Assembly (NCBI RefSeq): GCF_019492055.1
Contig: NZ_JAICBX010000003.1
Span: 434,001 to 498,000, forward strand
From: Flavimaribacter sediminis
GTDB lineage: Bacteria > Pseudomonadota > Alphaproteobacteria > Rhizobiales > Rhizobiaceae
DNA length: 64,000 nucleotides
Direction of reading: 5' to 3'
The position numbers were made by a program, and so were the translations under genes. The notes beneath the pieces are model-generated. The model was not told the origin of the DNA. It made no database searches and saw only the letters and a list, made by a program, of their open reading frames with translations. Shown one piece after another: positions 55,238 to 64,000 of the stretch. How positions within the stretch are numbered: the first letter of the stretch is position 1; each line of letters starts with the position of its first letter.

Positions 55238-56284
55238 TTATCGTTCCGAATCTTCCTGGAAGAGGTTGATCTGCTGCTGGGCCAGATCGCGCGGAACCTC
55301 CAGACCAAGATGCCGCCAGGCGTTGGCGGTCAGGATGCGCCCGCGGGGCGTGCGCTGGATCAGCCCCTGCTGGATCAGGTACGGCTCGATGATGTCCTCG
55401 ATCGCGTCGCGTGGCTCCGACAGGCCAGCCGCAATCGTTTCTATCCCCACCGGTCCGCCGCCAAAATTGCCGGCGATCATGCCGAGATAACGGATATCGA
55501 GCTGATCGAGGCCTTTCTGGTCGACAGCGAGCCGGGTGAGGGCTTCGTCGGCGATCTGTTTCGTGACGGATTCCGCCTTGGCGACTTCCGCGAAGTCACG
55601 CACGCGCCGCAACAGGCGGCCCGCGATGCGCGGCGTGCCGCGGGCGCGACGGGCGATCTCCAGCGCGCCATCATCGGTAATCGGCAGCCCCATCAGGCGC
55701 GAACCGCGTTTGACGATGTGTTCGAGCTCCGCGATCGTGTAGAAATTCAGACGCACCGGTATTCCGAAGCGGTCCCTCAGCGGCGTCGTGAGCAGACCCA
55801 GTCGCGTGGTGGCGGCGACGAGCGTGAAACGGGCCAATTCGATCTTGACGGACCGCGCGGCCGGGCCTTCTCCAATGATCAGGTCAAGCTGGAAATCCTC
55901 CATCGCCGGGTAGAGAATTTCCTCGACGGCCGGGTTCAATCTGTGGATCTCGTCGATGAACAGAACGTCGCGGTCTTCGAGGTTCGTCAACAGCGCCGCA
56001 AGATCACCCGCCTTGGCGATCACCGGTCCGGATGTCGATCTGAAATTGACGCCCAGCTCCCGCGCCATGATCTGAGCGAGCGTCGTCTTGCCGAGCCCCG
56101 GTGGCCCCACGAAAAGCACGTGATCGAGCGCTTCCTCGCGGCCGCGCGCCGCCTCGATGAAAACCTTGAGGTTGGAACGGGCGTCCGCCTGACCGACGAA
56201 ATCGTCAAGCGTCTGCGGTCGCAGCGACGTTTCCACATCTTCGCCGCGACGCTCTCCGGACACGATCCTGTTCGGCTCACTCAT
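55238..56284 (-). CDS. ruvB: Holliday junction branch migration DNA helicase RuvB
   Basis: This is a 348-residue AAA+ motor. Walker [16 protein letters not shown] and Walker [13 protein letters not shown] are present, along with the sensor segments and the C-terminal winged helix ([18 protein letters not shown]). It pumps DNA through the RuvA tetramer at Holliday junctions. It converges on the sqd operon with 9 bp between. It is the last gene of ruvC-ruvA-ruvB. Confidence 0.98.
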   Translation of the reverse strand: MSEPNRIVSGERRGEDVETSLRPQTLDDFVGQADARSNLKVFIEAARGREEALDHVLFVGPPGLGKTTLAQIMARELGVNFRSTSGPVIAKAGDLAALLTNLEDRDVLFIDEIHRLNPAVEEILYPAMEDFQLDLIIGEGPAARSVKIELARFTLVAATTRLGLLTTPLRDRFGIPVRLNFYTIAELEHIVKRGSRLMGLPITDDGALEIARRARGTPRIAGRLLRRVRDFAEVAKAESVTKQIADEALTRLAVDQKGLDQLDIRYLGMIAGNFGGGPVGIETIAAGLSEPRDAIEDIIEPYLIQQGLIQRTPRGRILTANAWRHLGLEVPRDLAQQQINLFQEDSER

Positions 56285-56304
56285 GGCTCAGTCCACATGT
56301 CCCG

Positions 56305-56922
56305 TCACTGCGCCAACTCCCGCAGGCCAAGCCTGATGAGAGCGGCCGAATCCGCATTGTCGCCAGCGTTCTTGAGCGCTGCTGCGACGGCTGATGCCGC
56401 CTGGTCTCTCGAATAGCCGAGATTGGCCAGCGCCGAAACCGCGTCGCTGACCGGACCGCTCGCCACGCCGTCGCCGATCTGCTGTTTCAGACCCATGGCG
56501 ACGCCGGCGTCGCCTGTAAAGGCTGGCGCCTTGTTCTTCAGTTCGCTGACGATGCGTTGCGCCACCTTGGGTCCGATGCCCGGCGCTCTCGCGACCATCG
56601 CCTTGTCCTGCAGCGCGACCGCATTGGCGAGATCCGGCGCCGACAGGGTGGACAGCACGGCAAGCGCGACCTTCGCGCCAACGCCCTGCACGCTTTGCAG
56701 CAGCCGGAACCATTCCCGCTCGGTCGCCGAGACGAAACCGTAGAGTTTGAGCTGGTCCTCCCGCACGAACGTCTCGATCTGCAAGGTCACCGCTTCGCCG
56801 ACGGAACCGAGCCCGGCCAGCGTCTGCGCCGAACAGAAGACGACATAGCACACGCCGTGAACGTCGACGAGAACGTGGTCCTCGCCGATTTCCTCGATTG
56901 TTCCCTTGAGCTTTCCGATCAT
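56305..56922 (-). CDS. ruvA: Holliday junction branch migration protein RuvA
   Basis: This is a 205-residue protein with an OB-fold N-terminal domain ([20 protein letters not shown]), two helix-hairpin-helix motifs ([18 protein letters not shown] and [19 protein letters not shown]) and the C-terminal UBA-like domain that binds RuvB ([20 protein letters not shown]). It holds the four-way junction. It is 20 bp upstream of ruvB. Confidence 0.98.
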   Translation of the reverse strand: MIGKLKGTIEEIGEDHVLVDVHGVCYVVFCSAQTLAGLGSVGEAVTLQIETFVREDQLKLYGFVSATEREWFRLLQSVQGVGAKVALAVLSTLSAPDLANAVALQDKAMVARAPGIGPKVAQRIVSELKNKAPAFTGDAGVAMGLKQQIGDGVASGPVSDAVSALANLGYSRDQAASAVAAALKNAGDNADSAALIRLGLRELAQ

Positions 56923-56935
56923 TCGTCTTCTTTCG

Positions 56936-57454
56936 TCAGCCGGCGGCGATCCGCATCTGCAGATCCGCGCTTTTCCTGTTATGTGCGTGACAAATGGCGA
57001 TGGCGAGCGCGTCGGCGGCGTCGTCGGTGTCGAACTCCGCGCGCGGCATCAAAACCCGCACCATCATGTGAATCTGTTTCTTGTCGCCGTGCCCGACGCC
57101 GATCACAGACTTCTTGACCGCATTCGGGGCATATTCGGAGACTTTGAGCCCGGCGAGCCCGGGCACCAGCAGGGCCACGCCCCGCGCCTGTCCGAGCTTG
57201 AGGGTAGCGGACGCGTCCTTGTTGACGAAGGTCGCCTCCACCGCCGCTTCATCGGGACGATAGGCGTGGAGTATCTCTGTCAGCCCCTCGTGCAGCTGGC
57301 ACAGCCGCGACGCCAGATCCAGACTGCCGTCGGAACGCACCGTGCCGGACGCCACAAACCGCAACCCGTTGCCCATACTTTCGACAACGCCCCAGCCGGT
57401 GCGTCTCAAGCCGGGATCGATTCCGATGATTCGACAGGTGTCCTGTTGCGCCAT
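56936..57454 (-). CDS. ruvC: Crossover junction endodeoxyribonuclease RuvC
   Basis: This is a 172-residue resolvase with an RNase-H-like fold. The acidic catalytic set is readable: Asp in [14 protein letters not shown], Glu in [11 protein letters not shown], and the C-terminal Asp pair in [18 protein letters not shown]. It cleaves Holliday junctions and is the first gene of the ruvCAB operon, 142 bp downstream of yebC. Confidence 0.98.
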   Translation of the reverse strand: MAQQDTCRIIGIDPGLRRTGWGVVESMGNGLRFVASGTVRSDGSLDLASRLCQLHEGLTEILHAYRPDEAAVEATFVNKDASATLKLGQARGVALLVPGLAGLKVSEYAPNAVKKSVIGVGHGDKKQIHMMVRVLMPRAEFDTDDAADALAIAICHAHNRKSADLQMRIAAG

Positions 57455-57538
57455 GACCTCTCTTCAAGCCCGTTCGTCAATGTCAGCTATGGCATACAGA
57501 AGCGAACAAAACAAAAACATTTCGTAAATACCAACAAT

Positions 57539-57569
57539 AAAAACCCGGATCAGCGCACCGACCCGGGTT
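57539..57569 (-). terminator. Rho-independent terminator after yebC
   Basis: On the minus strand AACCCGG (57569-57563) pairs with CCGGGTT (57548-57542), followed by a T-rich run (57543-57536, TTTTTATT). It lies 28 bp beyond the yebC stop and separates it from ruvC. Confidence 0.8.
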
Positions 57570-57596
57570 CAGAACAACGCTGAGAATGATTGAAAA

Positions 57597-58346
57597 TCAG
57601 GCGGTCGCGAGTTTTGACATCACGTCGTCGGAAATGTCGAAATTGGCGTAGACGTTCTGCACGTCGTCATCGTCTTCAAGCGCATCGATGAGCTTCAACA
57701 ATGTTCCCGCCTTGTCCTCGTCGACTGCTGTTTCCGTTTGCGGCTTCCAGACGGGCTTCACCGATTCGGCTTCGCCAAGCGTCTCCTCCAGAGCCGTCGA
57801 CACGTCGCCGATATCCTCGAAAGCACAGCTGATGACGTGGCCGTCAGGGCCGGACTGCACATCGTCGGCGCCCGCCTCGATCGCCGCTTCCATGATCGCG
57901 TCCTCGTCGCCCGCCTCCGGATTGTAGATGATTTCGCCGACGCGATCGAACATGAAGGCGACCGATCCGGTCTCGCCAAGCGTTCCGCCGTTCTTCGTAA
58001 AGCAGGCGCGCACGTTGGAGGCCGAGCGATTGCGATTGTCGGTCAGCACCTCCACGATGACGGCGATGCCGCCCGGGCCGTATCCCTCGTAGCGGATTTC
58101 CTCGTAGTCTTCACTGTCGCCGCCGGCGCCCTTGTTGATGGCGCGCTGGATATTGTCCTTGGGCATCGACTGGCCCTTGGCGTTCTGCACCGCCAGGCGC
58201 AGCCGCGGATTACCCTCGATGTCCGCCCCACCCATCTTGGCGGCGACGGTGATTTCCTTTGAAAGTTTGGAGAACAGCTTCGAGCGCTGGGCGTCCTGAC
58301 GTCCCTTGCGGTGCATGATGTTCTTGAATTTCGAATGGCCTGCCAT
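57597..58346 (-). CDS. YebC/PmpR family DNA-binding transcriptional regulator
   Basis: This is a 249-residue three-domain protein with the family's signature start [20 protein letters not shown] and [12 protein letters not shown]. Members have been described as regulators and, more recently, as factors relieving ribosome stalling at proline-rich stretches. It lies upstream of ruvCAB, as in many bacteria, and has its own terminator. Confidence 0.95.
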   Translation of the reverse strand: MAGHSKFKNIMHRKGRQDAQRSKLFSKLSKEITVAAKMGGADIEGNPRLRLAVQNAKGQSMPKDNIQRAINKGAGGDSEDYEEIRYEGYGPGGIAVIVEVLTDNRNRSASNVRACFTKNGGTLGETGSVAFMFDRVGEIIYNPEAGDEDAIMEAAIEAGADDVQSGPDGHVISCAFEDIGDVSTALEETLGEAESVKPVWKPQTETAVDEDKAGTLLKLIDALEDDDDVQNVYANFDISDDVMSKLATA

Positions 58347-58555
58347 GGCGCTCCGTCCAGAGTCTTATTGTGAAATTTGCCGCCTTATAGGCAAAGACGC
58401 AGATGCCGTCCAGAAGGACCCGCTGTCGCGCGTCACATTCCTTCGAGGCGCGCGCCGCCAGCCTGCTTCCGTGAAAACTGGTTCTCTGCCTATGGACTGC
58501 GGCGCATACTCACCTATTCTTCTTTCTACGGGATCGATCAGACGGGGCAGGGACC

Positions 58556-59407
58556 ATGACGAACTTCATGCGTAGCTCAGGCCAGGCGCTGGCCGTCATT
58601 GCGATTTTTCTCTTCACGAGCGGGATGAGCACACGACCGCTGCTGGTCCAGGGCAGCGTCGACGAAGCGCCGCGGGCGGTCTCCATTTGCCAGGCGATCG
58701 CAGGCCGGAAAAACCGCCCGCAGGCGCAGCCGGTCAATGGCGAGCCGGTTGAAAGAAATCATGTGCGTTTCACCTATGTGACGCACTCCACCTATTTTGT
58801 TGAGACCGCGGGAGGCGTCACCATCGCCACCGACTACAACGGCTATATCGGATTTCGCGATCCCCCGACCGTCGCAACGATGAACAAGGCGCATTCCAGC
58901 CACTGGACCGCCAGCCCCGATCCCGCCATCGAATACGTGCTGACCGGATGGAACCCCGAGGGCGACGGGCCGATCAAACACAGTCTGGTGGTAGGCGACG
59001 CCTATGTCCGCAATGTCACCACCGACATCAGATCGGTCTTTTCGGGCTTCGAGAAAGACGGCAACTCGATCTTCATCTTCGAAGTCGCAGGGCTTTGCAT
59101 TGGCCATCTCGGTCATCTGCATCACGAACTTGACGACAGCCATATTGCGGCTATCGGCCGGCTCGACGTGGTTATGGTGCCCGTCGACGGCGGCCTGACC
59201 ATCGGCCATGAAAGCATGAGTGGAATCGTCAAGCGGCTCAGGGCTTCGGTCATTCTCCCGATGCACCGTCGCGGATCATCCATCGGCTCGTTTCTGAACC
59301 TGTTTGGCGCGGATTTCGCCCACGAGTTCCGCAACTCCGACAATCTGACGCTCAGTCTGCGCACCCTGCCCGACCAGCCAACGATCATCGTGCTGAACGG
59401 GGTATGA
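58556..59407 (+). CDS. MBL fold metallo-hydrolase-like exported protein
   Basis: This is a 283-residue protein with a hydrophobic N-terminal segment (about residues 8-23) that could be a signal peptide or anchor. The body looks like an UlaG-type metallo-beta-lactamase fold: FTYVTHSTYFVETAGGVTIA, then CIGHLGHLHHELDDSHIAAI, then LPMHRRGSS. The usual H-x-H-x-D-H motif is not evident; AHSSHW stands in its place, so the metal site may be altered. A related form (TMNKAHSSHWT) appears to recur in rhizobial homologues, which would argue against decay, but this is from memory. Substrate unknown. Confidence 0.75.
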   Translation: MTNFMRSSGQALAVIAIFLFTSGMSTRPLLVQGSVDEAPRAVSICQAIAGRKNRPQAQPVNGEPVERNHVRFTYVTHSTYFVETAGGVTIATDYNGYIGFRDPPTVATMNKAHSSHWTASPDPAIEYVLTGWNPEGDGPIKHSLVVGDAYVRNVTTDIRSVFSGFEKDGNSIFIFEVAGLCIGHLGHLHHELDDSHIAAIGRLDVVMVPVDGGLTIGHESMSGIVKRLRASVILPMHRRGSSIGSFLNLFGADFAHEFRNSDNLTLSLRTLPDQPTIIVLNGV

Positions 59408-59420
59408 CGCCGACGCGGAC

Positions 59421-60242
59421 TTATTCAAAAACCGGGAGCGCTTCCTGAAGCCGCGCCCCGATGCGCAACGGAGAAATCTTTTCGGCGAGGCCCGTGCGGT
59501 CCGAGATCTCGACCGCCACGCCGCATACCGTCACCGGGCCGTCAGCAACCTCGAACCGGCCCTTCGGGATTTTGTTGACGAAGCGCTGCAGCGGTTCTTC
59601 CTTGTCCATCCCGATCGATGAATCATAGTCCCCGCACATGCCCACATCGCTCATATAGGCCGTGCCGCCGTTGAGAATCTGGTAATCCGCCGTCGGAATA
59701 TGCGTATGCGTGCCAACGACAAGGCTCGCGCGGCCATCCACAAAATGACCAAAGCACTGCTTCTCGCTTGTCGCCTCGGCATGAAAATCGAACACGACCG
59801 CGTCCGCCTGTTCCCCCAGCGGACAAGCCGCCAGTTCGTCTTCAGCGGCCTGGAACGGATCATCGAGATCCGGGTGCATGAAAACCCGGCCCATGATGTT
59901 GGAAACCAGCACCCGCGCGCCGTTTTTCGCCAAATAGAGGCCGGAGCCGCGACCCGGCGTGCCTGACGGAAAATTGGCTGGCCGCAGAAATCGTTCATGA
60001 TTGTCGCAGAAAATGAGGGCTTCTCGCTGATCCCAGACATGGTTGCCGGTGGTCACCACATCGGCGCCAGCCTCGATCGTCCGCAAATAAATTTCCTCGG
60101 TAATGCCGAATCCGCCGGCGGCGTTTTCACCGTTCACGACGACGAAATCAAAACCGTATTCCTCGATCAGCGTCGGCAATTTTTTCCAGACCGCGTTACG
60201 TCCGTTGCGGCCAACCATATCCCCCAGAAAAAGCAAACGCAT
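59421..60242 (-). CDS. TIGR00282 family metallophosphoesterase (YmdB-like)
   Basis: This is a 273-residue calcineurin-like phosphoesterase of the YmdB family. Metal motifs are MRLLFLGDMVGRNGR, VVNGENAAGGFG, TTGNHVWDQREA, HAEATSEK and VGTHTHIPTADYQIL. YmdB of Bacillus has 2',3'-cyclic-nucleotide phosphodiesterase activity and affects RNA turnover and signalling. The role in alphaproteobacteria is not established. It lies 15 bp downstream of the cyclo-ligase gene on the same strand, the usual arrangement in this order. Confidence 0.93.
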   Translation of the reverse strand: MRLLFLGDMVGRNGRNAVWKKLPTLIEEYGFDFVVVNGENAAGGFGITEEIYLRTIEAGADVVTTGNHVWDQREALIFCDNHERFLRPANFPSGTPGRGSGLYLAKNGARVLVSNIMGRVFMHPDLDDPFQAAEDELAACPLGEQADAVVFDFHAEATSEKQCFGHFVDGRASLVVGTHTHIPTADYQILNGGTAYMSDVGMCGDYDSSIGMDKEEPLQRFVNKIPKGRFEVADGPVTVCGVAVEISDRTGLAEKISPLRIGARLQEALPVFE

Positions 60243-60257
60243 TCAACAACACCTGTA

Positions 60258-60842
60258 TCAGTCTCGGACGGAAAAACGGCGCATCCCGCTTTCCGTTAAT
60301 ATGGCCGGCAGCGGAATATCGTGATCCTCCGCGGGAACGGTTTCGACCTCCTGGACGTCCAGCGCGACGCCGATCAGCCGTGGCATCTTACCCCTGTCGC
60401 GCAGTCTGGCAATGGCCCTGTCATAGTGTCCGGCGCCATAGCCTATACGGTGTCCGGTTGCATCGAACGCGGCCAGCGGCGCCAGCATCAAATCAGGGTC
60501 CAGGACTTCCGCCTCATCGCCAGGGCCCGCTGTTCCGAAACCGGTGTCGACCATTGGCGCGCCGCGCACGAGTTCACGGAAAATGATCGTCGTGCGGTCG
60601 AGCACGACCGGAAGGCACAGACGCGCGCCCTTCTCCATCAACCGGAACATCAGGGGACGGACATCCACTTCCGAGCGGATCGGCCAGAAGCCGGACACGA
60701 TCTCGCCGGGATGGATGTCAATCGAACCCGCGCCGATTTCAGCGATTGCGAGGCTGGCCTCGATCCGCGACTCGGGATCCGTCGCATCGCGCGACAACAA
60801 AGCCGAATTTCGAATCTCGGCCTTGGATGGTGAACGCGTCAT
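60258..60842 (-). CDS. 5-formyltetrahydrofolate cyclo-ligase
   Basis: This is a 194-residue enzyme that converts 5-formyl-THF to 5,10-methenyl-THF using ATP. The basic N-terminal start (TRSPSKAEIRNSALLSRD) and the phosphate-binding LAAFDATGHRIGYGAGHYDRA near residue 130 are typical. In many proteobacteria this gene (ygfA) lies directly downstream of the 6S RNA gene and may be co-transcribed with it. The same holds here. Confidence 0.95.
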   Translation of the reverse strand: MTRSPSKAEIRNSALLSRDATDPESRIEASLAIAEIGAGSIDIHPGEIVSGFWPIRSEVDVRPLMFRLMEKGARLCLPVVLDRTTIIFRELVRGAPMVDTGFGTAGPGDEAEVLDPDLMLAPLAAFDATGHRIGYGAGHYDRAIARLRDRGKMPRLIGVALDVQEVETVPAEDHDIPLPAILTESGMRRFSVRD

Positions 60843-60904
60843 AGGGGAAGGATCCGGGGCAGGCGGTGAAGAAGACGACGAAGCGATCCACGACGACCGA
60901 TGGA

Positions 60905-61042
60905 CGATTTACGATCCCGGGAACCTACAAAGTAGGTGGGCGCCGTGTGAAAAAACCCACGGGTCTAAACAGGGACAGCTCCCTTAGGATCGAGTAAGGC
61001 CCCGGGGATTGTGTGTCCTGTCGGGAAGCGCAGATCGCAACC
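60905..61042 (-). ncRNA. ssrS: 6S RNA (SsrS)
   Basis: The minus strand shows the alphaproteobacterial 6S pattern: a closing stem TGCGATC (61039-61033) with GATCGTA (60916-60910), the conserved CCCCGGGGCCTTACTCGATC and GGGAGCTGTCCC strands around the open bubble, and GGCGCCCACCTACTTTG near the 3' end. It lies between zapA and the formyl-THF cyclo-ligase gene, the usual place. TATATT at 61050-61045 could be the -10 element. 6S RNA imitates an open promoter and binds sigma-70 RNA polymerase in stationary phase. Ends are approximate. Confidence 0.82.
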
Positions 61043-61106
61043 CGAATATAGTCCTTGCAAATGTCGAATGGAAGCGTCCGAACGACCGAATTTTGTCGCA
61101 GTGGCG

Positions 61107-61466
61107 TCAGGCCTGCTCCAGCTTGATGGCAATGCGCTCGACCTGCTCAGTTACGTCGTCGACCGCGGCGACCAGCGCGGATTCAGCCTTGTCCGCCTGG
61201 CTGAGCGCCGCGTCACGCGTTTTTTTCAGGCTGCCCATCTCGTTTTCCAGACCGTCAAGCTTGCGTTGGGCCTCTGAAAGCTCGTCCATGACCAATATGC
61301 CAGCCATGACCGTCAGCCGAAGATCGCCGATTTCGCCGAACTGTCCTTTCAGATGGCTGACATAACGGTCGAACCGATTCGCCAGCTCGCTCAGATGGTC
61401 TTCCTGGCCAGCTTCGCAGGCCATTCTGTAGGCCTTGCCGTCGATATTTACAGTCACTTCAGCCAT
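61107..61466 (-). CDS. zapA: Cell division protein ZapA
   Basis: This is a 119-residue protein with the ZapA N-terminal domain (VTVNIDGKAYRMACEAGQED) and a C-terminal coiled coil (LSEAQRKLDGLENEMGSLKK). ZapA binds FtsZ and strengthens the Z-ring. It follows the DUF4164 gene by 5 bp and precedes the 6S RNA on the same strand. Confidence 0.95.
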   Translation of the reverse strand: MAEVTVNIDGKAYRMACEAGQEDHLSELANRFDRYVSHLKGQFGEIGDLRLTVMAGILVMDELSEAQRKLDGLENEMGSLKKTRDAALSQADKAESALVAAVDDVTEQVERIAIKLEQA

Positions 61467-61471
61467 GAGTC

Positions 61472-61744
61472 CTACCGATCGATGACGGCGCGAATGGTTT
61501 CCATCGCCGCGACAAGGCGACGCGACACCTCGCGATTTGCTTCCTGAAGCCGGGTCGCGCGATCCTCGGAATGATCGAGTTCCTGGGCCAGCCGCGATCG
61601 GTCCGCGTTGAGGCGCTGGACTTCCTCATCCGCGTCAGCCGCGTCTCGGCTCCTTTCGACATGCCCGTCCACCGCGTTTTCAAGACGCGTGAGGACCTTG
61701 GTCAGTTCATCGAGAGCTGTTTTTGCTGTTTTCGCGCCCGGCAT
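61472..61744 (-). CDS. DUF4164 family coiled-coil protein
   Basis: This is a 90-residue, almost entirely helical protein with heptad-like spacing (LDELTKVLTRLENAVDGHV and onward). ATG 61744 is used. An in-frame ATG 13 codons earlier (61783) is less likely. The family occurs beside zapA in Hyphomicrobiales and its function is unknown. The context suggests a cell-division accessory protein working with ZapA (inference). Confidence 0.85.
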   Translation of the reverse strand: MPGAKTAKTALDELTKVLTRLENAVDGHVERSRDAADADEEVQRLNADRSRLAQELDHSEDRATRLQEANREVSRRLVAAMETIRAVIDR

Positions 61745-61934
61745 AACACGTTGCCCTGTGCTGGCAAGCAACCGAATCACCATGTTATCGGGTACTTACC
61801 GGATGGAGATTAAGCAATGTCGCAAGCAACCGTCAACGTTCTTGCAACGCTGGTGCACATGATTTTGATTTGAACCCTGACGCGAAGACAGTTCGCGACT
61901 TCCTCACAGCCCGGCGCCTTTTGCAGGATTCAGT

Positions 61935-61971
61935 CCTTTGCGGCGCGTGCGCCAACCCCGCGCCGCAAGGG
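61935..61971. repeat. Strong 13-bp stem-loop in the divergent DUF4164-tkt region
   Basis: CCTTTGCGGCGCG (61935-61947) pairs with CGCGCCGCAAGGG (61959-61971), with one T-G wobble, around an 11-nt loop. No T-run follows on either strand. It is upstream of both flanking genes, so it is not an ordinary gene-end terminator. It may be part of a small RNA or of a leader. The rest of the 405-bp gap 61745-62149 holds the tkt promoter candidate and nothing else recognised. Confidence 0.5.
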
Positions 61972-62004
61972 TTTCAGCGGCGTGGATTATGTGGTCGGCC
62001 TTTG

Positions 62005-62032
62005 TTGACTCCTTGTTTGCACCTGCTATGTG
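62005..62032 (+). promoter_or_regulatory. Candidate tkt promoter
   Basis: TTGACT (62005-62010), a 16-bp spacer, then TATGTG (62027-62032), in an alphaproteobacterial-style context (TTGAC...CTATGT). The transcription start would be near 62040, giving a leader of about 110 nt before the tkt ATG. Confidence 0.4.
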
Positions 62033-62149
62033 TCACCTGCTTTACGGGCTGTGGGGGTTCAGAATTTCGACCACGCAAAACAGCGAATTCTGATCGCCGA
62101 CCGTTCCGATCCCGAGCCTGCCTGAAACGACTGTAAAAGCCGAGTTGTC

Positions 62150-64000
62150 ATGATCCCACGCGAAAAACACGACCGGATGGCCAATGCGATCCGCTTTCTG
62201 TCGATGGACGCCGTAGAAAACGCAAAGTCCGGTCACCCCGGTCTGCCGATGGGCGCAGCCGACATCGCCACGGTCCTGTTTACGCGTTTCATGAAATTTG
62301 ATCCGAAAGTGCCCGATTGGCCGGACCGCGACCGGTTCGTCCTGTCCGCCGGACACGGTTCGATGCTTCTCTACTCGCTGCTTTATTTGCTCGGGTACGA
62401 AGACATCAACATGGAGGAAATCAAGAATTTCCGTCAGCTTGGATCGAATACGGCGGGGCATCCGGAATATGGCCACGCCGCCGGCATCGAAACGACCACC
62501 GGACCGCTAGGCCAGGGTCTGGCGAACGCCGTGGGCATGGCGATTGCAGAACGCAAGCTCAACGACGAGTTCGGCGACGATCTGGTCGACCACCACACCT
62601 ATGTGCTCGCCGGTGACGGTTGCCTTATGGAAGGCATCAGCCATGAGGCGATTTCACTTGCGGGCCACCTCAAGCTCAACAAGCTGATCGTCTTCTGGGA
62701 CGATAACGGCATTTCGATCGACGGTCCCGTCAACCTTACCGACTCCACCGATCAGATCGCCCGCTTCGAAGCCGCCAGATGGAACACCATTTCCATCGAT
62801 GGTCACGATACAGACGCAATAGCCGACGCGATCGAGAGCGCGCGCAATTCGGACAAACCGACGATGATCGCCTGCAAGACGGTCATTGGTTTCGGCGCGC
62901 CGACCAAGGCCGGCACGGCGAAGGCGCATGGATCGCCGCTCGGCGATAAGGAAATTGCGGAAACGCGCAAAGCGCTCGGCTGGTCGGAAGCGCCCTTCGA
63001 GATACCTTCCGATATTGTCGACATGTGGCGGCTCGCAGGGTTGCGTTCCACCAAGGAGCGCAAGGCCTGGCAAGAACGACTCGCCGAAACGGCATCCGAA
63101 GCCCGGACGGTTTTCGAGCGCCGCATGAGCGGCGGTCTGCCTGGCGGCTTCGAGTCCGCCATCGACGCATACAAGAAGAAGCTCGCCCGCGAACAACCGG
63201 CCATGGCGACCCGCAAATCGTCCGAAGCAGCGCTCGGCGTGATCAACACGGCTATTCCGGAAACCATTGGCGGATCCGCGGACCTGACCGGGTCCAACAA
63301 CACCAAGACGGAGGATATGGGCGTCATCACGCCTGAAGATTTCTCCGGCCGATATCTGCACTACGGCGTGCGTGAACACGGCATGGCCGCAGCCATGAAC
63401 GGCATCAGCCTGCATGGCGGCCTGATTCCCTATGGCGGCGGTTTCCTCATCTTTTCGGACTATTGCCGCCCCTCGATCAGGCTCGCCGCGCTGATGGGCA
63501 TCCGGGTCATACACGTCCTGACGCACGATTCCATCGGTTTGGGAGAAGACGGACCGACCCACCAGCCGGTCGAACACATGGCGTCGCTGCGCGCCATTCC
63601 CAACCTTCTGACCTTCCGTCCCGCCGATGCGACGGAAGTGCTGGAATGCTGGCAACTGGCGCTGGAATCCGAACATCGCCCGTCGGCGCTTGCTCTGACG
63701 CGGCAGGATCTTCCGTCCATCCGTCCGGAGTATGAAGAAGAAAACATGTGCGCCTTCGGCGCCTATGACCTCGCGCCGGCGAGCGACGCCGACATCACGA
63801 TCTTCGCTTCCGGATCAGAGGTCGAGATCGCGCTGGATGTGCGCACAAAACTTGAAGCGGCCGGTCATGTCGCCCGTGTCGTTTCCGTCCCGAGCTTCGA
63901 GCTGTTCGAAGAACAGTCGGAAGAATACAAGGAAGCCATCATCGGCGATTCGCCGATCAAGGTGGCGATCGAAGCCGGAATCCGGCAGGGCTGGGACCGC
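62150..64000 (+). CDS. tkt: Transketolase (3' end outside window)
   Basis: The ATG at 62150 opens a frame that runs off the window, giving the first 617 of about 660 residues. ThDP-binding elements are visible: [35 protein letters not shown], the GDGCLMEG diphosphate motif, and in the second half [20 protein letters not shown] and [20 protein letters not shown]. The enzyme moves two-carbon units between sugar phosphates in the pentose phosphate and Calvin pathways. In this order gap and pgk usually follow. The start has only a weak ribosome-binding site. Confidence 0.96.
   Translation, partial: MIPREKHDRMANAIRFLSMDAVENAKSGHPGLPMGAADIATVLFTRFMKFDPKVPDWPDRDRFVLSAGHGSMLLYSLLYLLGYEDINMEEIKNFRQLGSNTAGHPEYGHAAGIETTTGPLGQGLANAVGMAIAERKLNDEFGDDLVDHHTYVLAGDGCLMEGISHEAISLAGHLKLNKLIVFWDDNGISIDGPVNLTDSTDQIARFEAARWNTISIDGHDTDAIADAIESARNSDKPTMIACKTVIGFGAPTKAGTAKAHGSPLGDKEIAETRKALGWSEAPFEIPSDIVDMWRLAGLRSTKERKAWQERLAETASEARTVFERRMSGGLPGGFESAIDAYKKKLAREQPAMATRKSSEAALGVINTAIPETIGGSADLTGSNNTKTEDMGVITPEDFSGRYLHYGVREHGMAAAMNGISLHGGLIPYGGGFLIFSDYCRPSIRLAALMGIRVIHVLTHDSIGLGEDGPTHQPVEHMASLRAIPNLLTFRPADATEVLECWQLALESEHRPSALALTRQDLPSIRPEYEEENMCAFGAYDLAPASDADITIFASGSEVEIALDVRTKLEAAGHVARVVSVPSFELFEEQSEEYKEAIIGDSPIKVAIEAGIRQGWDR

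Noticed and set aside
58376-58395. TTTGCC-8-GGCAAA dyad upstream of yebC
   Set aside because: Short arms around a possible -10 element. No support beyond symmetry that can occur by chance at this length.
58769-58783. TTCACCTATGTGACG, similar to the dctP/dctQ palindromes
   Set aside because: It lies inside the coding sequence of the metallo-hydrolase-like gene and has a broken palindrome centre, so probably chance.

Overview
The window reads as chromosomal DNA of an alphaproteobacterium of the order Hyphomicrobiales (Rhizobiales), probably a marine or salt-tolerant member. The basis is the contiguous glmM-ftsH-tilS-cpoB-pal-tolB-tolA-tolR-tolQ-ybgC and ruvB-ruvA-ruvC-yebC blocks, a 6S RNA between the formyl-THF cyclo-ligase and zapA genes, a DUF4164 gene next to zapA followed by tkt, CtrA-type boxes, an sqd sulfolipid operon, and many TRAP transporters. 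No tRNA, rRNA, CRISPR array or complete insertion sequence was seen.

Positions 1-8419 hold a catabolic locus: the end of a CaiB/BaiF CoA-transferase, two subunits related to N,N-dimethylformamidase, an IclR regulator, a DctPQM TRAP transporter and an amidase-signature hydrolase. Two near-identical palindromes (TCACRTATGTGA) lie upstream of dctP and dctQ and are good operator candidates. Positions 8456-18368 hold a divergent sugar-acid-like locus: a mannonate-dehydratase-like enzyme on the minus strand, and on the plus strand a five-gene peptide/nickel-type ABC transporter, two enolase-superfamily enzymes and a D-2-hydroxyacid dehydrogenase.

Positions 18369-20211 look like the remains of an integrated element: a MerR-like DNA-binding protein interrupted by an in-frame TAG, and an integrase lacking its N-terminus. 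Positions 20212-32081 encode what looks like a full beta-oxidation-type route for an unknown carboxylate: TAXI-type TRAP uptake, ADP-forming acyl-CoA ligase, acyl-CoA dehydrogenase, enoyl-CoA hydratase, 3-hydroxyacyl-CoA dehydrogenase, and thiolase with an OB-fold partner. A LysR regulator and a TauE/SafE-type permease accompany them.

Positions 32093-38753 are the most unusual part: a secreted sulfatase with a non-standard formylglycine motif, divergent from a two-domain glycosyltransferase and a sulfotransferase fused to a second glycosyltransferase-like domain, then an M24-family protein close to the DMSP lyase DddP but lacking its proposed catalytic Asp. Two paralogous outer-membrane beta-barrels (38933-40832) follow, each with a CtrA-like box upstream.

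From 41173 to the end the content is mostly housekeeping: glmM, ftsH, tilS, the Tol-Pal operon, ybgC, an inserted and oppositely oriented sqdB-sqdD-sqdC-like sulfoquinovosyl lipid operon, ruvBAC, yebC, a metallo-beta-lactamase-like protein, a YmdB-type phosphoesterase, 5-formyl-THF cyclo-ligase, 6S RNA, zapA, a DUF4164 protein and the first 617 codons of transketolase. Starts were chosen from Shine-Dalgarno spacing, signal peptides and gene overlaps. Functions come from motif and family recognition by eye, with no database search.
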